Origin: a virus
Virus record (IMG/VR): IMGVR_UViG_3300043571_000470
Coordinates: 1-23,984 of that record
Length of the DNA: 23,984 bases
Strand: one strand, 5' to 3'
Shown here: positions 1 to 6,286 of the stretch, in pieces
Layout: each line of letters starts with the position of its first letter
Position numbering within the stretch: the first letter of the stretch is position 1
The notes under the pieces: generated by a model
Told to the model about the DNA's origin: nothing
What the model saw: the letters and a program-made list of their open reading frames with translations, nothing else
Databases searched by the model: none
Translations under genes and position numbers: made by a program

Positions 1-137
1 TATTTTTTGGCTTAAAATAAATGTTTTTTGTTTTCTATTGAGTAAATGTCTATAATTCTATTGAGTATATAAAGAATATTTAACCCATCTTTTTATACCA
101 AATTTAGTAATAAATTTATTTTCTTCTACTTAAAATT

Positions 138-464
138 TTAGTTTTTGTCAAGGTAATTTATACAATCTATTTTAATTTTTATTAGGTAAGGTTCTCCTTC
201 GTATAATTTTGATTTATATATATCTTTTCCTACTTTGTAGAAATCTAAAATATTATTTATAACTTCTTGAGGTGGTAAATTTTCAAATTCTAAAAATATT
301 ACTTCGTTGTCTAGTTTTTTGACTCTACTTAAATCTACTTTTGCCCAGTTAAAGTTACTGCAAAAATGAGTAGTAATTATTTCACCAGTTTCAGCTTTAA
401 CAGCCACATATTGTTGACCAATACCGCTATTAGAAATAGCAAAAACATATATTTTTTCTAGCAT
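138..464 (-). CDS. Hypothetical protein, 108 aa
   Basis: I do not recognise a family. The protein is soluble in appearance, with a beta-rich N-terminal half (MLEKIYVFAIS, then alternating hydrophobic residues) and a helical middle around PPQEVINNILDFYK. No signal peptide or membrane segment is seen. It is the last gene of the leftward block and starts only a few bases after the stop of its upstream neighbour, so it is probably co-transcribed with the ERF, HU and wall-hydrolase genes. The ATG is preceded by an A/T-only spacer without a Shine-Dalgarno sequence. Confidence 0.75.
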   Translation of the reverse strand: MLEKIYVFAISNSGIGQQYVAVKAETGEIITTHFCSNFNWAKVDLSRVKKLDNEVIFLEFENLPPQEVINNILDFYKVGKDIYKSKLYEGEPYLIKIKIDCINYLDKN

Positions 465-469
465 AATAA

Positions 470-730
470 TTATTTTAATAAATTTTTGATAATTTTAAAT
501 TCTTCTACTTTGGGTGTTGAGTGATAATGCCCGTCAGGGGTGGAAACTCCGCCAATTATTTTGATGTGTCTTTTTGCAGATGTTAAATTAAAAAATAACT
601 TAGTGCCATATAAAATATCTTCGTAAGTTGATCTTCTTTTATCATTTATGAACTTTTGAATGATTTTATTATCCCAGTCAATCTTCCACAAAAATTTAGC
701 TTTTTTCCATTTTTCATCAAGGTTTTTCAT
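470..730 (-). CDS. Hypothetical basic protein, 86 aa
   Basis: Unrecognised. The protein is lysine-rich, with tryptophans near the N-terminus (KWKKAKFLWKIDW) and a C-terminal part containing GGVSTPDGHYHSTP. The charge would suit nucleic-acid binding, but no defined motif supports that. It lies between a two-helix membrane protein upstream and another unknown gene downstream in the leftward block, with a 46-bp gap from the upstream gene. Function cannot be assigned. Confidence 0.75.
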   Translation of the reverse strand: MKNLDEKWKKAKFLWKIDWDNKIIQKFINDKRRSTYEDILYGTKLFFNLTSAKRHIKIIGGVSTPDGHYHSTPKVEEFKIIKNLLK

Positions 731-776
731 AAAATTATTTTAATAAATTTTCTGTTAAAAAAGACATAAATTTTAC

Positions 777-962
777 TTATTGTTGTTTTATGTCTAGAGA
801 TTCTATCAACATTGCAATTGTATAAGCTACCGTCACATTCATTATAAGCAATCCAGCCATAAAATTATCTTTTGTTGCTATTGTGTAGCCCATCCCAAAT
901 AAGATAGAGCTAGGGAATATTATTAGGAGTATTGTTAAGAAATTTATCAATAAATTTATCAT
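777..962 (-). CDS. Small two-helix membrane protein, 61 aa
   Basis: The protein has two hydrophobic segments, roughly residues 3-25 (LLINFLTILLIIFPSSILFG) and 34-55 (FMAGLLIMNVTVAYTIAMLI), joined by a short polar loop, and a polar tail. Size and topology resemble small phage holins, and a wall hydrolase is encoded about 0.8 kb upstream in the same operon. Holins have no reliable sequence signature, so this is a suggestion only. Its ATG lies just upstream in sequence of an A/T-rich spacer and no ribosome-binding site is seen. Confidence 0.7.
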   Translation of the reverse strand: MINLLINFLTILLIIFPSSILFGMGYTIATKDNFMAGLLIMNVTVAYTIAMLIESLDIKQQ

Positions 963-970
963 ACAAAATT

Positions 971-1405
971 TTACTTATTATTATTTAAAATAGTCATAAT
1001 ATTGTTTTTATACCAGCTAGCTATTAAATTGTCAGCTTTCCAATTTGGGTCGTAACAGCTTAATACAGTTTTTATAGGACTTTCTGGGCTGTAATCTTTG
1101 TATTTTTCAGATAATTCTTTGTATTCTTTTTCGTCAAGATTGTTTGTATCTAACAACCTAAAGAATAGTTTTTTTGTCTTTTTAGCTTCTTGATCAATTT
1201 CTAATATTCTACCAGTATAAGGGACATTGATTTTGTGCGGGTTGGTTTTTCTTATCTCTTCTTGTTTTTTGTAATCTACTACCCAATTTCTTAGTGAGTG
1301 CCTTGATATAGGTAGGTTTTTTGCAAATTGATATTCACTTACTCCACTTTTTAAAAAGTCTTTTGCTGTTTGGTTTCTTAGCTCTAATGGTGTGTGTTTG
1401 GTCAT
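971..1405 (-). CDS. Probable helix-turn-helix DNA-binding protein, 144 aa
   Basis: The N-terminal 45 residues resemble a transposase-like or homeodomain-like helix-turn-helix: a helix near LELRNQTAKDFLKSG, a turn, then EYQFAKNLPISRHSLRNWVVDY as candidate recognition helix. The rest is charged and mostly helical, ending in a tryptophan-containing tail. A longer frame begins at 1447, but the ATG at 1405 sits directly behind the HU stop codon and matches the tight spacing of the operon, so I chose it. There is no transposase catalytic domain; a regulatory or structural DNA-binding role is inferred. A protein of similar design is encoded at 15451-15915. Confidence 0.7.
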   Translation of the reverse strand: MTKHTPLELRNQTAKDFLKSGVSEYQFAKNLPISRHSLRNWVVDYKKQEEIRKTNPHKINVPYTGRILEIDQEAKKTKKLFFRLLDTNNLDEKEYKELSEKYKDYSPESPIKTVLSCYDPNWKADNLIASWYKNNIMTILNNNK

Positions 1406-1406
1406 A

Positions 1407-1751
1407 TTATTTAGTATTTTTAAGTTTATCTTTAAATTGTTTTCCAAGTGTAAAGTGTGCTGATTGTTTGGCTGGGATTGTCATTTTTTTACGAGTTCTG
1501 GGATTAACTCCTTTCCTTGATTTTCTTAAGATTGGAGCAAACTGTCCAAAACCTGTGATGCTGACAGTATTTCCCTCTGCGACTAATTCCATTATTAAAT
1601 CTGTGAATCTTCCACAGACTGCTTCTGATTCTATGTTTGTTATTCCTAGCTCTACAGCTAATAATTGAATAAATTCAGGCTTTGAAATTTTAGACTTGGG
1701 TTGGTTTGTGTTGTTAAAAGCGACTATTGGTAGTTTTTTAAGTTTTGACAT
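1407..1751 (-). CDS. HU/IHF-family DNA-bending protein
   Basis: The 114-residue protein aligns by eye with the bacterial DNABII family: an N-terminal helical part (SKPEFIQLLAVELGITNIESEAVCGRFTDLI), then the family hallmark ITGFGQFAPILRKSRKGVNPRTRKK around residues 65-88, and a C-terminal helix ending FKDKLKNTK. The GFGxF and RxGxNPRT features form the strand-turn and arm that insert into the DNA minor groove. The extra ~20 N-terminal residues precede the usual HU start. A phage HU would bend and compact DNA, assisting replication, recombination or packaging. It sits between the wall hydrolase and a helix-turn-helix gene with gaps of only a few bases. Confidence 0.92.
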   Translation of the reverse strand: MSKLKKLPIVAFNNTNQPKSKISKPEFIQLLAVELGITNIESEAVCGRFTDLIMELVAEGNTVSITGFGQFAPILRKSRKGVNPRTRKKMTIPAKQSAHFTLGKQFKDKLKNTK

Positions 1752-1757
1752 ATATTT

Positions 1758-2453
1758 TTAGATTAAAATTGAAAATTCTCTGCTAAAAGCTGAGTTCATA
1801 AGCCAGCTCATCGCATAGTTGCTATTGTTGTCCCAGTTTGTAATAGAACTAGCATAAAATTTGCCGTTGTTTATTGTTTTACCTTCGGGGCAAAACTGCC
1901 AACCTCCCCTTGATAGGTGGCAAAGTTTGCTTGCCTTTCCTAAATATTGATTAGTCAAGGTTTGGTAAATTGCCTCTATTCCTTCGTTCCAGCTAGTAAA
2001 GGCTTGACAAGTCGGACAGCTGTCAGTATTGCCTACATTTCCTAAGTTATAAGGAGTTGTAAGATTCCGACCAAGAGAACTATCAGCAAAGGCTACAGCT
2101 ACAGCAGAATAAGGATGTCTTTTGTATTTTACCCCCAAATCAAAAAAAGTTTCTGCTTCTTTTTCTGTTAATGGACTATTTTTTTCTTTGAAAAAGTATG
2201 TGATTCTGGTGATGATTTCTTGTTTGTCTATTGTTGTTGATTGTTTGATTATTTCAGTTTGTTTTGGTGGTTCGCTAGCTTGACTTGAGAAGCTAGATTT
2301 TTCATCTACTATTCCGCTTGCAAGGGCTGGAGGGTTGGTCTCTGTTTGGTTTGTATTAGTATTTGGAGTAGCTATAGAATAACCAAAGCCGATTAAAATT
2401 ATTCCAGCTAATAAAATTACTGGTAACGGATATTTATTATTTGTTTTTGACAT
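1758..2453 (-). CDS. Membrane-anchored cell-wall hydrolase (glucosaminidase/lysozyme-like)
   Basis: The 231-residue protein has one N-terminal hydrophobic segment (about residues 9-28, PLPVILLAGIILIGFGYSIA) acting as signal peptide or anchor, then a low-complexity T/N/Q/S linker to about residue 75, then a globular domain. That domain contains AVAVAFADSSLGRNLTTPYN, LGNVGNTDSCPTCQAFTSW, and a late block with SSITNWDNN. This pattern resembles the glucosaminidase/lysozyme-superfamily muramidases (PF01832-like), where an early acidic residue acts in catalysis; the expected Glu is not obvious and an Asp (FADSS) stands in its place. Four cysteines (a CxxC plus two more) may form disulfides outside the cytoplasm. 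Likely role: peptidoglycan cleavage at entry or lysis. Start is preceded by the recurring TTAATTAAACTTTT element. Confidence 0.75.
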   Translation of the reverse strand: MSKTNNKYPLPVILLAGIILIGFGYSIATPNTNTNQTETNPPALASGIVDEKSSFSSQASEPPKQTEIIKQSTTIDKQEIITRITYFFKEKNSPLTEKEAETFFDLGVKYKRHPYSAVAVAFADSSLGRNLTTPYNLGNVGNTDSCPTCQAFTSWNEGIEAIYQTLTNQYLGKASKLCHLSRGGWQFCPEGKTINNGKFYASSITNWDNNSNYAMSWLMNSAFSREFSILI

Positions 2454-2463
2454 AAAAGTTTAA

Positions 2464-2733
2464 TTAATTTTTAGAGTTTTCTGATTTCTGTAAAAAATCT
2501 ATTGATCCAATTATTACAAATTTAAAAAGCAAACTGAAAAATATTATAAAAAAAAGATTTTTAAAAATATCAGATATTAAAATTAGTTTTATGTATTCTG
2601 GGAAATATCTTGACAATATTTTAGTAGTAGCCATACTCAACAAGAACGGAGCATAAAAAAAGTTGAGAGAATTAAGAATTTTTGTTAATTTTTGTGTAGT
2701 TTGAGACATTATATATTTGTTATTTTCTGACAT
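2464..2733 (-). CDS. Small membrane protein with two probable helices, 89 aa
   Basis: Two hydrophobic stretches are visible: one around residues 24-36 (SLNFFYAPFLLSMATT) and a stronger one around residues 58-78 (FKNLFFIIFFSLLFKFVII). Its place directly upstream of the wall hydrolase makes it a holin candidate, which is inference from topology and neighbourhood. An alternative in-frame ATG at 2709 would give MSQTTQ and an 81-residue protein; both starts have A/T-rich leaders, and the upstream one at 2733 carries the recurring ACTTTTTATG context, so I prefer it. Confidence 0.7.
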   Translation of the reverse strand: MSENNKYIMSQTTQKLTKILNSLNFFYAPFLLSMATTKILSRYFPEYIKLILISDIFKNLFFIIFFSLLFKFVIIGSIDFLQKSENSKN

Positions 2734-2744
2734 AAAAAGTTAAT

Positions 2745-2987
2745 TTAATTTTTAGGAATTTCTTTACTTTGCATTCTTACAGGGTCGTAACATTCAGTAC
2801 CTCTAACTTCTGTATAATCTTGACCATAAATAGATTTGCAAATTTCTAATCGTTGATTTGAAATGTTTATTTCTTTATTAAATACTATAATTAGCATTAT
2901 TAAAAGAAAAGTTACTAACGATAAAAGAAAAATAAAAGTTGCTGTATCTTGTGTTTTTTGTATTTTTAAAATGGTTTCTACGGACAT
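2745..2987 (-). CDS. Single-span membrane protein, 80 aa
   Basis: A single strong transmembrane segment spans about residues 17-36 (TFIFLLSLVTFLLIMLIIVF) and is followed by a polar tail of some 40 residues with two cysteines (ICKSIYG, TECYDP). If the tail is outside, the cysteines could pair. Membership in a lysis cassette with the neighbouring membrane protein and wall hydrolase is possible; one-span proteins with a soluble outer tail include spanins, but those belong to diderm hosts and no spanin signature is seen. Function unknown. Confidence 0.7.
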   Translation of the reverse strand: MSVETILKIQKTQDTATFIFLLSLVTFLLIMLIIVFNKEINISNQRLEICKSIYGQDYTEVRGTECYDPVRMQSKEIPKN

Positions 2988-2995
2988 ATATTTTG

Positions 2996-3145
2996 TTATT
3001 TGTTTATTAAAAATTTAAATAAAGTTATTAGATATTTAAATAAATTTGGGTTCATTTCGTCTTCCAATTTTTCTGTTCTTATATAGCTTGTGCCAGAAAA
3101 GCCGTTGTTAATTATTTCATTTTTATAAAGTTTTGTTTTTGGCAT
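2996..3145 (-). CDS. Small hypothetical protein, 49 aa
   Basis: A 50-codon frame (MPKTKLYKNEIINNGFSG at the start) fills the space between two accepted genes exactly, with 8 bp to the next start and 5 bp from the previous stop. The tight fit and the same base composition as its neighbours make it a real gene more likely than not. The sequence has a polar N-terminal half and a hydrophobic/aromatic C-terminal helix (NLFKYLITLFKFLINK). No family recognised. Confidence 0.6.
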   Translation of the reverse strand: MPKTKLYKNEIINNGFSGTSYIRTEKLEDEMNPNLFKYLITLFKFLINK

Positions 3146-3150
3146 AAGGT

Positions 3151-3456
3151 TTATTTTAAAGTTTTAAAATTATTATCAATCACATAAATATTAGATCTAA
3201 AGTTATAAATTAGTTCTTGGATTATTTCGGTAAAATATTCAGCATATCTTTTAGGATTTTCGGTTAAAAAGTAGTTGCTATAGTTTGTGTCTGTGTTATT
3301 TGTAACAGTAATCATAATGTCATCTTTATTTTCTATTCTTTTAATTGTGATTTCATAAATTAAAAAGTTGTTATAAGTGTAATTTTCCATATTAACTGAT
3401 ACAAAATCAGCTACAGAATAAATTATGTTATTTATTTGAAGATGTGTTTTAGTCAT
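3151..3456 (-). CDS. Hypothetical protein, 101 aa
   Basis: Unrecognised soluble protein. The sequence alternates hydrophobic and polar residues (THLQINNIIYSVADFVSVNM, then YEITIKRIENKDDIMITVTN), suggesting a beta-sheet domain, followed by a helix (YAEYFTEIIQELIYNF) and a short C-terminal strand. The overall arrangement resembles the small unknown genes at 22893-23813, but no direct homology can be claimed by eye. It lies inside the leftward operon with an A/T-rich leader. Confidence 0.7.
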   Translation of the reverse strand: MTKTHLQINNIIYSVADFVSVNMENYTYNNFLIYEITIKRIENKDDIMITVTNNTDTNYSNYFLTENPKRYAEYFTEIIQELIYNFRSNIYVIDNNFKTLK

Positions 3457-3464
3457 ATTTTTGT

Positions 3465-3566
3465 TTAAAAGTTTAAGTTTATATAAATTGTAAAAAATTC
3501 TATTATAAAAAAGAGTATTGCTAGCAAAGTTCCGAAAAAAATGATTTGTAGATTTTCTTTAATCAT
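3465..3566 (-). CDS. 33-residue membrane peptide
   Basis: The frame starts MIKENLQIIFFG and continues through one hydrophobic span (TLLAILFFIIEFFTIYI) to a short polar end. Its ATG overlaps the TGA of the upstream gene as ATGA, a typical translational coupling, which is the best support for it being translated. Peptides of this design are common in phage operons, but the function is unknown. It may act at the membrane, for example in lysis or host takeover; this is speculation. Confidence 0.6.
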   Translation of the reverse strand: MIKENLQIIFFGTLLAILFFIIEFFTIYINLNF

Positions 3567-3844
3567 ACTATTAATTCATTAAAAGGCACTCTGATTTTTA
3601 CATAAGGTTTTTTCTTTAGATTATTAGAAATTTTGCTATTCCTTATCTGTTTAGCTTTTTCAAACTGGCTAATTAAATCTTTGGCTTTTTCTGAGTCTAA
3701 AATAAGGCTTATATTCATATCAAAGTCTTCTAAAGTGCCAGTGTATAAATTGCTATCAAGAGTAATCGGCATATACTTGATTAGTTCTTCGCAGTTAATA
3801 ATTGCAATTGTTTCTTTTGATTTTGGTGTTTGTTTTTGGAGCAT
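3563..3844 (-). CDS. Hypothetical protein, 93 aa
   Basis: Unrecognised. It begins with MLQKQTPKSKETIAIINCEE and has a hydrophilic helical middle (DSEKAKDLISQFEKAKQIRNSK) and a basic C-terminal strand (KKKPYVKIRVPFNELIV). No membrane segment. It lies three genes downstream of the ERF annealing gene and is coupled by an ATGA overlap to the following membrane peptide. An auxiliary DNA-metabolism role is possible from position only. Confidence 0.7.
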   Translation of the reverse strand: MLQKQTPKSKETIAIINCEELIKYMPITLDSNLYTGTLEDFDMNISLILDSEKAKDLISQFEKAKQIRNSKISNNLKKKPYVKIRVPFNELIV

Positions 3845-3854
3845 AAAAGTGTGG

Positions 3855-3998
3855 TTATAATTTAAAAGTTATTTCTGTGTTTTTTGGTGTTTTAAGTTTT
3901 TCTAATTTTGCTAGTTGTCTTTTTAGAATTGTTAGCTCGGGATTTTCACCGAATTTTTTTTTGATATTTATTATTAGATATTTTAAGGCTGTGGGCAT
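3855..3998 (-). CDS. Small hypothetical protein, 47 aa
   Basis: The 48-codon frame (MPTALKYLIINIKKKFGE at its start) fits exactly between neighbouring genes, with 3 bp to the upstream stop and 10 bp to the downstream start. The sequence is lysine-rich and predicted helical (ELTILKRQLAKLEKLKTP), compatible with a short coiled coil. No family recognised; the case rests on fit and composition. Confidence 0.6.
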   Translation of the reverse strand: MPTALKYLIINIKKKFGENPELTILKRQLAKLEKLKTPKNTEITFKL

Positions 3999-4001
3999 AG
4001 G

Positions 4002-4358
4002 TTATTTTTTGATTTCTGATATTAAAGTTTTTCTAGTTTGTAATTTTTCAAAATCTTCTAAAACAAAATCTAAATCCTTTAAAGTTTTTTTAGCTTTTTC
4101 ATTGTCAAAGGTTTTTGCTACTGTTGTTTTATAAAAATAAATCCTATTTTCAAATTCTACTTTTTCATTAAATTTTAAAGTTTCTTTGATTGGTTTTTCA
4201 AAGTTATTTATAATCTTGTTTGTTACTAAGCTAATTCTTTTTAAAGTGTCTATAATATCTAAATAGTCTTTATCAGTGAGTTTTTGCTCTTCTGATAGTC
4301 TAAACACGACAGACAAAATATCATCTGCCCGCCGTGTGTTGGTTTCTAATTCAGTCAT
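4002..4358 (-). CDS. Hypothetical helical protein, 118 aa
   Basis: A charged, helix-rich protein with heptad-like spacing (RRADDILSVVFRLSEEQKLTD, DYLDIIDTLKRISLVTNKII, then NEKAKKTLKDLDFVLEDFEKL). It lies just downstream of the ERF gene with a 10-bp gap. Genes in that place often encode recombination accessories such as single-strand-binding or nuclease partners, but nothing in this sequence identifies an OB fold or a nuclease motif. Function unknown; coiled-coil interaction is the only visible property. Confidence 0.7.
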   Translation of the reverse strand: MTELETNTRRADDILSVVFRLSEEQKLTDKDYLDIIDTLKRISLVTNKIINNFEKPIKETLKFNEKVEFENRIYFYKTTVAKTFDNEKAKKTLKDLDFVLEDFEKLQTRKTLISEIKK

Positions 4359-4368
4359 AAAAATAAGA

Positions 4369-5133
4369 TTAAAAAGGAGTTGCTACAAATGTGTCTGGGT
4401 GTTCTGATTCTTCTTCAAAGTATTTGTCGGTTTCGTTAATATCAATTTCGTCTTCTTTTATTTCTGCTGTATTAATTTTGACAAGTTTTGAAAGTTGAAA
4501 ACCTCCGTGTGGTTTCATAGTTGCAGGATCAATAATACTAGGTAAGTTCTTAGCAGTTCCAGAGTATACCCATTTTTTACCGTCTTTGTCGTATTTGTCG
4601 TTGTAAATAAAGCCGTGTTTTTCAGCTTCTTCTTTAGTAATTTGGATGTTTTTAAATCCACTACTTTTTAAAGTTTCGCCTTTTTCTTTACCAAAAGCTA
4701 CGACTAAAATAGCATTTTTATCAGTTGTAGTTTGAGTTTGTGGTTTTTTATATTCTTGTTTTTGTGAGTTTTGGGCAGTATTGCCGTCGTCATCTTCACC
4801 TTCAATAATTAACCCTAAACAAGCAGTCAAAGCATATCTTTTAGCATAAGTCATAGTAGAACCTATTTCTTGTGGTTTGCCTTGAAAAACTGCTGGGTAA
4901 TTAAACTCTTTGGTATTACCATCAACATCAAACAGAACAGTTTTTAAACCTTCGTTTGTTGCTTCTTGTATATATCCAAGCCCTGCATTAGCTAATGGCT
5001 CTTGTATAGCTTTTTGTATGCTATCAAGTGGTGCATACTTGGACTTGTAGAAAGGATTTGTCTCATCCTTTTTAATTGTTGGCATCGACTTTTGAAAATC
5101 AATAATCCTTGAATATATTGTTTTTTCTATCAT
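4369..5133 (-). CDS. erf: ERF-family single-strand annealing protein
   Basis: The first ~125 residues match the ERF superfamily: a helical start (IYSRIIDFQKSMPTIKKDE), then NPFYKSKYAPLDSIQKAI (the NPFxKSKYAxLD signature), a central strand region with GLKTVLFDVDG, and MTYAKRYALTACLGLIIEGE followed by DDDGNTA. These are the hallmark blocks of proteins such as P22 Erf that anneal complementary single strands during phage recombination and genome circularisation. After a Q/T-rich linker, a C-terminal region (about 140-200) with GFKNIQITKEEAEKHGFIY and KWVYSGTAKNL may be a small substrate-binding or partner-binding domain. The acidic tail resembles those that bind accessory proteins. Confidence 0.92.
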   Translation of the reverse strand: MIEKTIYSRIIDFQKSMPTIKKDETNPFYKSKYAPLDSIQKAIQEPLANAGLGYIQEATNEGLKTVLFDVDGNTKEFNYPAVFQGKPQEIGSTMTYAKRYALTACLGLIIEGEDDDGNTAQNSQKQEYKKPQTQTTTDKNAILVVAFGKEKGETLKSSGFKNIQITKEEAEKHGFIYNDKYDKDGKKWVYSGTAKNLPSIIDPATMKPHGGFQLSKLVKINTAEIKEDEIDINETDKYFEEESEHPDTFVATPF

Positions 5134-5151
5134 AAAATATATAATAATTGT

Positions 5152-5376
5152 TTAATTTAATTTAATTGGTTGAGATTGTGCTATTTCTAGCTGTTGTCTT
5201 GTTTCCTTTAATACATCACAAAAAAGAGTATAAGAGAAGGGATAATTTACTTGTTTTGATTGCTCTAACTTGTAAATCAAAGTCAAAATTTCTTTGATAA
5301 TAGACTCTTCTTTTAGTAATTTTGCTACTTCTGGGTTTTTTTTGAGAATATTAGCGATTAATTGGTTTGAGGTCAT
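5152..5376 (-). CDS. Hypothetical helical protein, 74 aa
   Basis: Unrecognised. Mostly helical (SNQLIANILKKNPEVAKLLK, EESIIKEILTLIYKLEQS), with a short aromatic stretch YPFSYTLF and a polar C-terminus. It precedes the ERF gene in the operon and its ATG overlaps the TGA of an upstream 29-residue membrane peptide as ATGA, so the two are probably translationally coupled. No catalytic or binding motif is visible. Confidence 0.7.
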   Translation of the reverse strand: MTSNQLIANILKKNPEVAKLLKEESIIKEILTLIYKLEQSKQVNYPFSYTLFCDVLKETRQQLEIAQSQPIKLN

Positions 5377-5462
5377 AAAAATTTTATTAAAAATAGTATA
5401 AAAATTATTATAAAAGCTAGTATAATCACTAAACTTAATATAAAAGTTAAAAGTTTGAACAT
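5373..5462 (-). CDS. 29-residue membrane peptide
   Basis: Almost the whole peptide is one hydrophobic helix (MFKLLTFILSLVIILAFIII, then a second lipophilic stretch ending KFL). Its stop overlaps the next start as ATGA and it begins 2 bp after the stop of the preceding gene. A peptide so lipophilic could be a small holin-like, antiholin or membrane-regulating peptide; no evidence separates these. It could also be a spurious frame in AT-rich DNA, though the ATGA coupling argues against that. Confidence 0.55.
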   Translation of the reverse strand: MFKLLTFILSLVIILAFIIIFILFLIKFL

Positions 5463-5464
5463 AC

Positions 5465-5611
5465 TTAATTTAAAATTTCGTTAATTTTTGTATTTGTTTG
5501 TTTTAGTTTTGCTAAAAATTGAGATGTTTCCATTTCCGATAAATTAGCTTGAGAAAGTGTAAAAATGACTTGCTCTAATAAACTGTTTAGATTTTGTAAT
5601 TGCTTAGACAT
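5465..5611 (-). CDS. Small coiled-coil-type protein, 48 aa
   Basis: The frame starts MSKQLQNLNSLLEQVIFTLS and ends with LAKLKQTNTKINEILN. Leucine and isoleucine spacing suggests an amphipathic helix or coiled coil. It is the first gene after the structured region at 5640-5950 and so would be the promoter-proximal gene of the leftward operon if the RNA reads through. The leader (TTTTTTTACTATT before the ATG) has no Shine-Dalgarno sequence. Function unknown. Confidence 0.6.
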   Translation of the reverse strand: MSKQLQNLNSLLEQVIFTLSQANLSEMETSQFLAKLKQTNTKINEILN

Positions 5612-5639
5612 AATAGTAAAAAAAGTGTTTTTGAAAATT

Positions 5640-5950
5640 AGCCAAAATGTTGAGTGTAGGAGGGAAGGATGACTTCCGTGCTTGCTTTGATATTTATGTG
5701 CCGTACGAACATCGCTTTGAGTAATTATTAGTTACCAATTAGCTAAAATCCACTCACTTTCTCTACAATTAATTAGATTGTAATAGCTCACAGTCTATAA
5801 ACTCCTACACTCAACATTCCAGCTGTAAAATTCTAATTACTTAAAACCATTTCCAGCATTAAGATTAGAATTAAGTAGTCAATTCAGAAGCAAGTTTTGG
5901 ATTTATTGCCTATGCCAGAAAACTTTTAAAACTTCTGAATTAACTGACTG
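5640..5950 (-). ncRNA. Candidate structured non-coding RNA (or long structured leader)
   Basis: This ~310-nt stretch has no credible gene and begins just downstream of a perfect minus-strand promoter. Read on the minus strand it folds into nested stems seen directly in the bases. (a) 5932-5945 pairs with 5877-5890 over 14 bp with one G-U, enclosing a 7-bp stem (5919-5925 with 5892-5898). (b) 5864-5872 pairs with 5829-5837, continued by 5859-5863 with 5840-5844. (c) 5802-5818 (minus-strand AATGTTGAGTGTAGGAG) pairs perfectly over 17 bp with 5646-5662, enclosing hairpins 5764-5782 and 5663-5677 (GGAAG/CTTCC). GC content is locally higher than nearby. I see no tmRNA, RNase P, 6S or riboswitch signature. 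A T-run follows near 5615-5621, so it may end there or read into the gene at 5611. Confidence 0.6.
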
Positions 5951-5955
5951 AATTA

Positions 5956-5984
5956 ATTATATACAACTTTTTTATAATTGTCAA
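5956..5984 (-). promoter_or_regulatory. Consensus sigma-70 promoter, leftward
   Basis: On the minus strand, TTGACA (5979-5984) is followed by exactly 17 bp and TATAAT (5956-5961): a perfect match to both hexamers. The predicted start is near 5949-5950, immediately before the structured RNA region. It would drive that RNA and, by read-through, the leftward operon to 138. Strength this close to consensus suggests early or constitutive expression. Confidence 0.85.
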
Positions 5985-5997
5985 GAGATAAATATAT

Positions 5998-6237
5998 TTA
6001 TAGTGGTTTTATCCTTATTTTACTTGGTTTTTTAGCTTTTCTATTTTTTAAATTTATTAGTTTTTTTTCACCAAAAAGTCTTTTTATATCAATTATATCT
6101 AAATTTGTTTTAAAACGAACTTGATTTTTTTTAGTAGTTATTTTAAAATTTTTATCTGATTTAAGATATTTTGAAATTGAAATTCTACAGTGATTTGTCA
6201 AATTTGATAATTCTGTGATTGTATATATTTTAGTCAT
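5998..6237 (-). CDS. Small DNA-binding regulator (helix-turn-helix), 79 aa
   Basis: The N-terminus reads KIYTITELSNLTNHCRISISKYL, a helix-turn-helix of the excisionase/AlpA or resolvase-like type, followed by a strand (NFKITTKKNQVRFKT) and a strongly basic tail (KNRKAKKPSKIRIKPL). It lies in the control region between the leftward and rightward transcription units, directly upstream of the consensus leftward promoter, as phage repressors or Cro-like regulators often do. Regulation of the flanking promoters is inferred from position. No clear promoter for it was found, although a TTGACA (6269-6274, minus) lies upstream with a poor -10. Confidence 0.7.
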   Translation of the reverse strand: MTKIYTITELSNLTNHCRISISKYLKSDKNFKITTKKNQVRFKTNLDIIDIKRLFGEKKLINLKNRKAKKPSKIRIKPL

Positions 6238-6286
6238 AATAAACAGTAGTCAACTATATATATTTTATTGTCAAGGGTTTTTTTGG

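Noticed and set aside
1-137. Left-edge A/T-rich DNA with two copies of TCTATTGAGTA considered as an attachment or end repeat.
   Set aside because: The copies are short, in very AT-rich sequence, and no matching copy was seen at the right end of the window.
127-150. Minus-strand TTGACA near 145-150 as a promoter leaving the window.
   Set aside because: It coincides with the codons for the C-terminus (LDKN) of the gene at 138-464 and has no good -10 at proper spacing.
5640-5950. Considered tmRNA, RNase P RNA, 6S RNA, a group I intron or ROOL/GOLLD RNA.
   Set aside because: No tRNA-like ends or CCA, no P4-type RNase P core, no 6S-like single long bulged rod, no split gene on its flanks, and it is much shorter than ROOL or GOLLD.
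6246-6274. Minus-strand TTGACA at 6269-6274 as promoter for the regulator gene at 5998-6237.
   Set aside because: At 16-18 bp spacing the -10 candidate is GACTAC-like; the better TATAGT is only 10 bp away. It may still be an operator half-site, so it is mentioned but not listed as a promoter.
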